Below, piece by piece: positions 54,823 through 64,000 of a DNA stretch of 64,000 bases (position 1 is the first letter of the stretch; every line of letters begins with the position of its first letter). This DNA comes from Strigops habroptila (taxonomy: Eukaryota; Chordata; Aves; Psittaciformes; Psittacidae). Under the pieces are notes generated by a model, which ran no database searches, was not told where the DNA came from, and was given only the letters and a program-made list of their open reading frames with translations. The position numbers and the translations under genes were made by a program. Location: the NCBI RefSeq assembly GCF_004027225.2, contig NC_044301.2, positions 26,186,629 to 26,250,628 on the forward strand, given 5' to 3'.

Positions 54823-57800
54823 TCTGGCTGCCCCCTTTGTCATCGACTTCTTGTGAACGAGCAGCACAGGAATGACTTGTATCTTACTCACAGGCTGCAG
54901 TGGATAAAACGAGAGATACTCAGCCTTGCTCCCAGCCCCATTCGCAGCCTGTTCATTTCACAGTGGGAAATTACTTGGTCCAATACAGCATCGCCAGAAA
55001 TTCCTCCCAGTTGAGCTTCATTAAATGACATTTGAGAGCAACCCGGTCCCTGCAATGCTGGGTTTTGCTGGGTTTCAGAGAGCAGCACATGAAACTGCCT
55101 GAGTGCTCTCTCAGGCCACTATGTTCCTCATAGTCATAGCTATATTTCTATCCCATTTTTGGTTTTCCATAGTTGTGGGACTGCAGCCAACTGCCCTGCA
55201 GCCCTTTCAAGAACTGAGGAGAGCATGTGCTGCTGCCACTGCTAGCAGGGACCTCACTGTACAGATCCCCATCACCAGTCCAGCCCCAGCAAGAAAGAAA
55301 GGGTTTTGCACCCAAGCCAACATCTGTGCTTGTTGCTGCTGTCGTGTGGCATCCAGCTCACACTGCAGCCAGCCATAAAACACCAAAAAGCCACTTTGGA
55401 GTGAGCTGAGCTCCCTTCCATGTGCCACAGCCACAGAGCCAAGCTACCAGTCTCCTGTGCAAACCCTCCATCTCTGTTGATGGGTGCATCACCTTCACTA
55501 ATGGCTTCTTTGGAGCAAGAAATTGGGGGGGGGGGGGAACCTGTTCCACATGACAGGGGTTGAACACAGCATTCACCAAGTCGGAAACATCCACCAGTTA
55601 TTGTTCTGTTAAAATCCCCAGCCTGAGCAATGGGCTACAGCATTAAAATGCAGGGCAAGACATTAAAAGGGTGGCAGATCTTCGATACAGAAATGAGGAC
55701 AGCTTTTCAAAGGGCCTGCTGTCTGTCACAATTAAAAGTCTTACAAATTCATCATAGCAGAGCATGAGCCCAGTTTGCTGACAAGAGAAGAGGTCCTGCT
55801 GTGGCAATGTGCTGTGCTGGAGAGCCTGAGGAATGGCTGACATCCCTCCCTGGGCAGAGGCAACCAGCTGGAGCAAGGTCCTTCCTGCAGACCCTGCTTT
55901 TCTACCTTGCTCCTTTTCCCTTTGCAGCCATCCCCTCAACACTCCTAGACTACAGGGGCTCACTTTCCAGTTTATTCCCTCTTGCTCTGGTCCCACTTTG
56001 CAGCATGGTGTCCCATGGCCCCACCAGCATGCCCTGCCTGGGACACAGAAGCAAAATACAAGACACCAAGAGGGTTTGAAGGAGCCGGTGACAAAGGTAC
56101 CTTGGTGGGGTTGGTGGTTTCAGTCACACATCCCATGGTCCCACCGACACCAGGTCCCAGCAGTTGTATGCCAGATGTGCTCTGCAGAGCGGAACCAAAA
56201 GCAGAACCAGAAAGAGGATCTGTCCTCTCCTCTGTGTGGGGACATCCACCAAGCCGCTCTGGGCTAGGGATGTCCCTGCCAGGAAGAGGCTTGGGGGTTC
56301 TCAGAGGCAGCAGCAGCAGCTGCTCTGGCCCAAGTACAAGGCAGCTAAGAGCAGCCTGTGCATGCAACACTGCCTATCCCTCCCTTTCCTCCTCACCCTG
56401 GCCCATCCTCAAACACAGCTAGAGCAAATGACCTGGAGCTGGACCACAGGCAGTCCACATGCAGGGCTGAGCATCCCCAAACATCCTCCCAAATCTGTGG
56501 ACTACAACAAATCCACTAATTGGTATCCAGAACTGCTGCACTATGTATGAGCCCTCAGTACCACATGTCCCCTGTTCCTTCCACTCAAGCCAAGAACCAC
56601 AACCATTTTTGCCAGCCTAAAGTGAGGGCAGACACAACAGCGCCCGCTGGACTTGAAGGAAACAGTTGGTGTTGGGAATGCCTGCCCCTGCAGGTCCCCC
56701 CCCTTCCCTTTTCCAACCTGATGTGTTCAGGTATCCGCTCACTTCCTGAAGGCAAAGCCCAACCACCTTCACATGGCTTCTTCCATGAACTGCTTACTTC
56801 CCCCCATACAGACCTCAGCTCTTCAAATCCCAGTTCTCCCCAGGGAGCACAACCTGAAGAGCCACGATCTGCATCCCTGCTGCAAAGGGCCAAAGCCCTG
56901 AAATCCTCCAGAAATATCTCAGCAGCAGGGCTATCACCCCAACTTTGTGCTTCGCTAACAGTGTACTCACATGAGAAGCTATTAAGGCCAAGTACATCCA
57001 GCAGCCAAAGTGTTTTAGTTCTCTTACACTGCTCATTTTTCTACTTTGCTGGATTTTTGCATGGTATGAACAGGAAAAGCTTGAAGGGTTAGGGGTGCAA
57101 GTGGGCAAGGCTTGTAGGGACAGTCTCTTTCAGCAAACCAGTGGAGAACAGCTGGAAAACACAGGAGCTCTCTGGTACAAACTTTTTCCAGCTCTAGGTG
57201 GTTTCCCTATTTTCAATCTAACCCTTCCTCTGCTATGGGAAAGAGAGAGGATTGAAGAGTGAAAAGTGATAAGGCCACCAGTTCCTGTGAAAAACAGAAT
57301 TACAGCATGAAGCGAGGCAAAGTGGAGCACTGGAAAAACCCATGTCCCCCAAGACAGAGTTACTCATCTGAAGAGTTGTGGGGAACAACAAAGACTTCAC
57401 AAAAGTCTCACCAGCTGTGATAAACTGTGGACCAAGCCAAGTAAGCAGCATCCAGCTGAGCAAGAAACATTCCCATTTCCCACTTCATCCCCTCCTACAG
57501 GTACTCAATTTTTACAGTACTGGCCGAGGCAGCACTCAGCTCTTCCACATTGCTTTCCCACACACACACTCCTGAGCTTTAAGAAATGAGCCCAAGGCAA
57601 TTCTGGCAACTCACTCATCTCAACCTGTAATTGAGAAAGCTATTTAATAAAGTTACTTAACCCCCGAGCAGCTCCAAGCTGTGCAGCAGCTGGTGAATAT
57701 GCATGTCCTGGGACTTCCCAGCAGCAGTGTGAGGACAGGATGTCAGGCAAATTAGTTATGAGAAATGTGGCCTATGCAAACATTGGCTCTGCTCTGACTT

Positions 57801-58784
57801 CATGCTGCAGTTCTCATTCCTGAAGCCATTTTTGTTATTCTCTTATTTTCATGGGAAATGTAGTAACAAAATAATGTAGCTTTACAGAAATAGGTCCTAT
57901 TCCTATGCACAGGATGGGTTCCTGAGCACAGCTGTAATAAGAGTGGGGTCCTGGACTAATGGCAGACAAAAAAAAAAAAAAAAAAAAAAAAAAAAACACA
58001 CAACAAAAAAACACCACACACAAACAAAAACACAACCAAGAAAACACCACAATAAAAATGCAGAAGTGCTGCCAAGAACCTGTCAGGCCACACAATTGGA
58101 GTACATGCAAACACTCCCAAAGCAGGTGGCAGGTCTCAAGTTATTCACAAAGCAATCACCTACATGATTTCAGTACATGACCACCACCGAGGTTCAATAT
58201 TAGATACTTGAAGTTATATCACCTAAGATTTTTGCAGCTCCACAAGAGGTTTGCAGGTGTAGCACGTACCATTCATAATTTCCCCATAGGACTTTGCCAT
58301 GTTTCCCCATTTCCTGAATTTCAACATGCAAACTACCTGGTCTTCCTCCTCATCCAAAGCACACAATTAGCAAGATTTAATGGCTGCTGTAAAAATATGC
58401 CCAGAAAAACTACTCTTCTAGAGGCATGCACAACTTGCAACCCAGTGAGATAAAACTTCTTAGGGTCACTTGGAAAGCATATCTCCTTCAGTAAGCAGAG
58501 TATATTCCTTATAAAAACCTCAAGAGTTGGGGGGGGGACACGACACACCAAATTTTCCCCAACATATGCTTTTATATTAAAGATTTTGAGCCATGAACAC
58601 CCTCTGGACAGTCCCCAAACAAGGGAGGTCCTCACCTTAATTCCATGACCACTGGATGTCACTATTGCTTTAACCACGGACACCAAGGCAGCCCTGCTAA
58701 GGCAGTAGGTTGGAAAAATCACCCCATAAACACCTAACACACAGGTACAGACTGCCAAGATGTCAGAAATAAATTTACAGTGAC
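54823..58784. other. Intergenic, downstream of CBFB
   Basis: 4 kb of mostly unique, moderately GC-rich DNA. It contains a G13 run (about 55525-55537) and an A-run plus A/C-rich tract (about 57968-58055). ORFs of 130-190 codons at 55.6-57.1 kb occur on both strands with no motif and overlap each other, so I do not call them. Confidence 0.6.
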
Positions 58785-58802
58785 TTGTTTTCACTACACA
58801 AG

Positions 58803-58808
58803 TTTATT
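58803..58808 (-). promoter_or_regulatory. CBFB: CBFB polyadenylation signal
   Basis: TTTATT on the plus strand reads AATAAA on the transcribed strand, at the left end of the 3' UTR-like region. Cleavage would fall about 15-20 bases further left. Chosen because it gives a UTR of the expected size; other weak signals exist inside the UTR. Confidence 0.55.
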
Positions 58809-61124
58809 ATGAAAGTTAAACATACAACACAAAGTAGCAAAAGCAATCCTGTAGCTTAAGGCAACTCTTACAGGAGATGAATTCAAGAAAGATGATGCAA
58901 CTTCAGTTTAAATAGAAATTATGAAAAATATAAAATTGCATCAATAACTTAAAATGTACTTTAAAAAGTCTGCACTAGCCAGCAGAGTTGTAAGGGCTTG
59001 TGATCTTAATGCCAGCATTAAGATATTGAAAGCAGCAGAATGTTAAATGATAATAGGGGAAGTTCAGTATTTACACAAACATAACATTAATATCTGATAG
59101 CATAATTTCCTGTGTACTCATGGTATAAAACCACTGCCTGAAAAGGTAGGAAAACCTTTTAAAATACATCTTCAGACTATTCCAAAAATACACAGGTGGC
59201 AGAGGAGCTCCAAGGCTAGGGATGTGTGCAGGGGCATGCGGGTGTCCCTTAACTCATTGCAGAAACTAGAAAAATTCTTTCTTTGGGGGAAGAACAGCAA
59301 GAAGAATATGTGGTCAAAGAGTGAAAAAAGGTTCTTTTTCAGGTGAATCACATTTAAATTGAAGTATCAAAATATTCCTATTTGATGACATTATCACAGT
59401 TTACTGTTATTGACATGAATATTTAACATTCACATCAAAATATTATTAACATACAGTCTCCTTCACATTGACATCTGTTTACATTTTTGCAAGACCTCTT
59501 TTGCATCGTTTTGCCATTAGTGAGGAACGTAATTATCTTCATCACAGAATTTAATAAAGATTTAACTGTTCTAACCATAGTTCCTAACTTTGAAATAATT
59601 CTTAAAATACTGAAGCCAGATTACCTATTAAAAAAAAAAAAAAAAAAAAGAGAGAATTGCAGTGACATTTTAATTCATTGGGCTGTACAGGAAGCACCAC
59701 ATTTTAACAAAGCCAAATGACATCACATTTCCAATCTATTTTCTTCAAATATTGGATGCAATAAAAAATTTGGAACAAGTCCATTCACCATCACCCCAAA
59801 TAAAACAAGATAATTCACACAAATTCATTCTAAATCTTACCCTGTTAGAAAATGCAATATATACTGCAATGTAGTCTTAATTTGCCTAAGATTGTCTTAT
59901 GCATAGTATAAGATTCTCTGCACACAGCCTCATCTTAACTTTTTACCATTCAGCACTTTACAAAAAGCCTAAGTTATAAAATATACTTAAAGCGGCTATC
60001 TTAATCATGATTTAATACATATCACCTTTTGTTCCCAGTTGAATGTACTGTTGAATCCAATTGTAGAGTTGCAGTATCCCTTTGAAGTACTAAAAAAAAA
60101 AAAAAAAAAACAAAAAAAAACCCAAAACCAAAAAATACAAACCCCTGAATAAAACAGAAGCCAGCCTGCGACTTCTTATGAGTTTCAGTAAAGTACTATA
60201 TACAGGGGTATAACCACGACCCAAACTTGCTTGATACTGTAATAAAAATATGAGACAGATACTGAGGCAGAATGCATTATTAATGCATTAAAATTACATT
60301 TAAAGATTTTATCCTTTAAAAAGTGGAACCAATGGATTGTTAGCAGTTAAAAGAATACTACAACTAACATTTACAAACCCACAAAATTTGAGAAGGGATT
60401 CCAACAGCTCTGATTCATGGGGTTTAGTTTGGAAATAACGCAAAATAATGTCAGCAGTTTTAAGGTCTTGCAAATTTAGAAAAAGTAGTAAAAGATAAGA
60501 ATGCATATCTAAAAGCAGGAGCACGATAAGTACAAAATTCCAAAAGCCTATATTAAAAAAAATAAGCTTGGAATGCATTGGCTTCCAGCAGTTAAAAAAA
60601 ACAACCAATCAAAAAAAAAAAAAAAAAAAAAAAAGAAACCCACAAAAAACAACCACCACCACCACCCACAAAACAAACAAAAAACAACCCACAAAAGAAA
60701 CCCACACAAAAACCCCCCAACGAAAACACACAACCAACCAAAAACCAAAACAGAAAAAAGCTTTAAATTTGTAATATCTTGACCTATTTAAGTGACAATT
60801 ACTAGGTTTGAGAAAAATGGTTTTATAGCTGCATAAGTTTCTATTTCACTAAAATAGTACCAACAAAAGTAAGGATGCATTTTAAAAAAAAACCACAACA
60901 AAATTTCAAATTGCCACTGGCTATATATGCTTAAAATGGAAAATGCAGGTATTGTTACATAAACATAGTGCAAACCATGGCAGTTCATGGTGATTCTGAC
61001 TGCTGCAGGTCAGGAAAGAGACCATAGCATACCCAGTTATCACAGTTTCTGGTCTTTTATTAAATCCTTTGTCAAGTAGAAGCAATGCATGTGTGCAGAC
61101 CCATGGTACACCTGCCACTTTTGA

Positions 61125-61193
61125 TTAACGTAGTTTGAGATCATCGCCACTTCCTAGGTTAGATCCAGGACTAGGGTCTTGTTGTCTTCTTGC
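61125..61193 (-). CDS. CBFB: CBFB C-terminal coding exon
   Basis: CBF-beta is the non-DNA-binding partner that stabilises RUNX factors on DNA. This exon encodes ARRQQDPSPGSNLGSGDDLK then LR and a TAA stop, which is the C-terminal tail of the common isoform (human has GGGDD). It begins in phase 0. The RUNX-binding domain is encoded further right, outside the window. The +1 frame of the same exon gives the alternative tail (ending KKTTRP then TAG at 61173-61171) known from the other isoform. Confidence 0.94.
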   Translation of the reverse strand, partial: ARRQQDPSPGSNLGSGDDLKLR

Positions 61194-62604
61194 CTGCATT
61201 AAGACAGACATACTTAGGATCAAGAAGAAAGGATTTAGAAGTTAGCAGTTAATTTTTTCAGCATATTAACATGACCAAGACCATAACCAGTTCTAAGGCA
61301 GAAACTTTACATTTCAAGCAGTAACCAATCTGGCCTGGGAGCAGGCAAGGCTGGTGCTCTGGAGAGTGAGTGTGCACACACACGTGCACACTCAGACTGC
61401 CTCAGAGGCTCTCCTGTAACCAGACTGAAATGCTTCTCCACATCACTTCAACCATCAGCAAGAGACTTCCAGAATGGTTAGGCAATAAGTTTGTGTCTCT
61501 TCTTCCAAAACATATTTTCTTTCTTGTAAAATTCCCCGTTAACCTTTTTTGTGTTTTCAGGATCAAGATATTTGGGGATAAAGGCTACAATGCAAGATGG
61601 CAGGGTATGTTACATCACTGCCCAATAGATCTCCCCTCAGCATTTTTGTGTGAGAAACACTTACTTTAGGTTTGCCTGGAATAAACATGATATACATAAC
61701 ACACTAGCACAATTTAAACTGTAGACTGACACACATTTTAACACTTGTGGTTTTACCATAGCATACTTTTTCCCCTTTGGTGCACCTATAAAGTTAGCAA
61801 TAATACAAAACTGAGGAACTCTAGTACTTATTACAGCCCTGCATTTAAAAAAAAAAAAAAAAAAAAAGTAATGTAAGTTCTCCTTTAAATAAGTGATTCT
61901 GTTAAACAGTTTAAGTTGATTGTATTTTGGTATTTTAAAGAGGAAGTTAAGGATGGTCAGTCATAATAATATCAGTCATCAAACATCACTATCTACTTTC
62001 CCTACCTGTACACATGCAGGCGGCTCTCAAGTAGCACACACAAATGCTGCAGGTAAATACTTTAAAACACTGATATACTTGAATTTTAAAGCAATATTTC
62101 AATTCTGGGAACATCTAATATATGCTAGCTAGTTTTTAAGACATTTCAGTGCTGATACTCTTATTTATCCTGTACAGAGTAAATAATAGCTGGCACCTCA
62201 GCCTACCCAAATGGTACCAGGGCCACCTTCTCAGCTGGCAGGAGACATCACTACACAAGCATTATTCCACATAGCTCCATTAGTTTCACCAGCTGCAATA
62301 GGTTGCCACATTCAGGGCTTAAAAAACAAACAAAACCAGAAAAAAAAAAAAAAAAACCAAAAAAAAAAAAACAAAACCAAAAACCACCAAACCACCAGCA
62401 AAAAAACCCAAAAACAACAAAACAAAACAAACAACACACCACACAAAGAAAGGAAAAAGAAATAACACACCAAAAAAAAAAAAAAAAAAAAAAAAAAAGG
62501 GGCTCTCTGGAAAAATGCAAATCAAGTGACCACCTCCCTACTTTGAAAGGCTTCTCATTTTGTTGAAAGAGGCAGGAACAGACTTGTCCAAGTTAGACTT
62601 TTCT
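61194..62604. other. CBFB last intron, with A/C-rich tracts
   Basis: Intronic DNA on the upstream side of the last CBFB exon. It holds an A21 run at about 61847-61867 and a large A-run and A/C-rich tract at 62328-62500. No upstream CBFB exon found here. Confidence 0.7.
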
Positions 62605-63324
62605 CTTTTGCAATTGCTTTGTCAATTCCCCCTTCCCTAGCAAGTGATCCCAGCTGCTTGGCTTCCCTACTTTCTAGTTCATGAGTATCAGCCCCCTTCT
62701 CCCAGCATCGGAGCAACCAAGTGACCATGTGCTCCCCTGGAAGATGGCTGAAATCTTTTCGTTTATTCCACAGCTCAGTCGAGGTCTGGGATCCCGAAGT
62801 TACCTCCAATTCTTGTACTGATAACTCTTGGTCATATGCCATCCCCCCTATTACACACATTGGGTCTTCATCTTTCTTCACTGCATGGGTTGCTCTTTGT
62901 GGCTGTTGTTTGCTTTTCCCCTTGCTCATAGGGCAACTGATATTGGCACAGACTGGTCCTTTGGTTCAGCTGCAGTCTATCACTGTGGTTGGAGTGGCTG
63001 CAGTGTCTTTCAGCTGGGTTGAAGCGGCTGCTGTGCTTGGGGGTTGAGCAGCTGCATTATCTGTTGCTTTGCCATCAGATCCAGAAACATCTTTATCCCC
63101 TTGAAGGTGCTCCAAAGTATTGAGCAGGGCTCTGTAGGTGTAGGCGAAGCCCCAGTACGTTGCCATGATTTGTCCCTCTCTGGTATAACCAGGACGACAG
63201 CACACCTCGTTTAAGTGTTTTACTAGTTTTTCCAGATATTGCCCTTGTTCAGTGGTGAAGTTCCAAAGCACTGGAGGGGCCCACTGGCCTAGGTGCTTGC
63301 CCATACAATCCCACACACCCTGCC

Positions 63325-63590
63325 TGTGGGAGGTAAAAGGGACAGGATCTGCATGATGGGCTCGAGCAACACTCTGAATGCAAGCTATGAGGCCCTGATA
63401 ACGAACAAGCCTTGGGCTGATGGGCCAGGATGTTGAGAGACAGATAAGCCAGGATGTTGGGAGACGGGAAAAGCATGGCATGCCTGGGCATGTTGAGAAG
63501 GTACTGAATGAGGGAATAAAAGGGGCTTGATTGTAATAAAGTTTGTCTCAGTATCCTCACCGACCTGAGTCCGTGCTTTCAATACACACA
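63325..63590 (+). mobile_element. Solo LTR of a third family nested in ERV3
   Basis: 266 bp, TGTGGGAGGTAAAAGGG to CAATACACACA, between perfect 6-bp target duplications CCTGCC (63319-63324 and 63591-63596). Removing it restores continuity with ERV1 across the site. It has a TATA-like GAATAAAAGG (about 63514), a polyadenylation signal GTAATAAAG (about 63533) and a 23/24-bp tandem repeat (63424-63470). The 6-bp duplication and short size suggest a class II (ERVK/alpharetrovirus-like) element. Confidence 0.92.
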
Positions 63591-63673
63591 CCTGCCACTC
63601 ATGACTGTCCAGCCTCAGGGAAAGTTTCTTGGTGGTCCTCATATATCATTGTTTAAGCCTAGACAAGACCTGA

Positions 63674-63733
63674 GCCCAACCCTGCTTAACTTTTGAAATC
63701 AGACAAAATAGGGCATTCTCAAGGTGGTATGGC
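63674..63733 (-). repeat. 5S rRNA-derived segment inside ERV3 gag
   Basis: The best-preserved copy: 47 of 60 positions match vertebrate 5S rRNA without gaps by hand count. Blocks GCCATACCACC, TGTCTGAT and TAAGCAGGGT are unbroken. It starts 167 nt inside gag on the minus strand. It includes the A-box sequence of the 5S internal promoter. Confidence 0.88.
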
Positions 63734-64000
63734 TGTGGGTAGAACACATGCAGTATTTGTGCCAACATGCTGATTCTCAGCAAAAGCAGCAGGCAGGTTT
63801 CAAGGCTATCCAAAGGCCATCCAAAACCTTTAGAATTCTTAAATGCTGCTGTAAATAGCCTGGTGGGGGAGCAGAGGATGTGAGCAAATGTCTCCTTCAT
63901 AGGTTGCCCCCCCGAGGAGAAAAAAAAAAAAAAAAAAGCTGTCTAATTGCTCAACAACTCCATTATATGCCTCCCAAAGCATAGAGGCGATGGCCATGCT

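Larger units (their letters stand above)
58785..61193 (-). other. CBFB: CBFB last exon: final 22 codons and ~2.3 kb 3' UTR
   Basis: The acceptor TTAATGCAG lies just right of 61193. The UTR runs leftward from the stop at 61125 to a polyadenylation signal, AATAAA, read on the minus strand at 58808-58803. The left end is therefore approximate. The UTR holds several long A runs on the plus strand (59630-59650, about 60091-60120, about 60610-60634), which would be U-runs in the mRNA, and U/G-rich tracts next to them. The length is similar to the long 3' UTR of the mammalian gene. Confidence 0.85.
62605..63900 (-). pseudogene. ERV3 gag fragment, interrupted by an LTR
   Basis: Starts at an ATG at 63900-63898 (MKETFAHILCSPTRLF), at the same place as gag in the other copies. 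It continues through the 5S-derived segment to about 63597, where the nested LTR cuts it. It resumes at 63318 and runs through a short Thr/Ala-rich part and the region RATHAVKKDEDPM to a truncated end. The Thr/Ala repeat is much shorter than in ERV2. Confidence 0.8.
62605..64000 (-). mobile_element. ERV3: inverted gag fragment of the ERV1/ERV2 family, runs off the window
   Basis: On the minus strand it matches ERV1/ERV2 from the leader (right edge) through gag to the acidic and early capsid region. Similarity is lost at about 62605. The leader ORF equivalent has a stop near 63945. A poly-A run (63919-63936) has replaced the T-rich stretch before gag. A different LTR is inserted at 63325-63590. 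Orientation is the same as CBFB transcription. Confidence 0.88.

Noticed and set aside
55643..57092. Cluster of 120-190-codon ORFs on both strands at 55.6-57.1 kb
   Set aside because: They overlap each other on both strands in a GC-richer stretch, which is what low stop density gives. No recognisable domain.
62211..62566. Lys/Gln/Asn-rich or Phe-rich ORFs at 62.2-62.6 kb and similar ones at 57.9 and 60.6 kb
   Set aside because: They are translations of A-runs and A/C-rich tracts.

Overview
This window is vertebrate nuclear DNA and almost certainly avian. It has split genes with GT-AG introns, abundant CR1 LINE fragments with the typical 3' tail (TGATTCTATGA or its complement), and several LTR retroelements of types common in birds. 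I cannot name the species.

Two host genes are recognisable, both on the minus strand. PHAF1 (C16orf70/MYTHO, phagosome assembly factor 1) starts in a CpG island at about 37.4-38.1 kb and runs leftward. One non-coding exon and twelve coding exons, giving codons 1-335 in one consistent reading frame, lie between 37.9 and 3.1 kb. The last ~85 codons expected from the mammalian protein lie beyond the left edge. CBFB (core-binding factor beta) contributes only its last exon: 22 codons plus a ~2.3 kb 3' UTR at 58.8-61.2 kb. Its other exons lie beyond the right edge. The order CBFB then PHAF1, head to tail, is the same as on human 16q22.1.

Retroelements fill much of the rest. One ERV family (env-less in the copies seen, 5-bp target duplications, tRNA-Lys-type primer site) has a 5.1 kb copy nested in a CR1 inside PHAF1 intron 3 (ERV1, 25.7-30.9 kb). 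A three-LTR composite lies in the intergenic spacer (ERV2, 45.2-53.9 kb). An inverted gag fragment lies in CBFB at the right edge (ERV3, 62.6-64 kb). Solo LTRs of the family lie at 6.5-7.1, 32.8-33.4 and 41.2-42.4 kb. Other LTR families give a solo LTR just upstream of the PHAF1 promoter (38.19-38.65 kb), one nested in another LTR (41.41-41.97 kb), one nested in ERV3 (63.33-63.59 kb), and a probable one at 2.1-2.7 kb. All coding parts of these elements are broken, except one short hydrophobic leader ORF in ERV2.

The most unusual signal is inside the ERV family. All three copies carry, at the same place near the start of gag, a 60-nt stretch that aligns without gaps to the 5' half of vertebrate 5S rRNA (by my hand count 47/60, 46/60 and 40/60 identical). 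The family also shows a ~98-codon hydrophobic ORF whose stop overlaps the gag start codon (ATGA), and an in-frame UAG between gag and pro followed by a potential hairpin. Among host signals, a perfect 10-bp CLEAR-type palindrome lies in PHAF1 intron 2, 415 bp downstream of the start codon.
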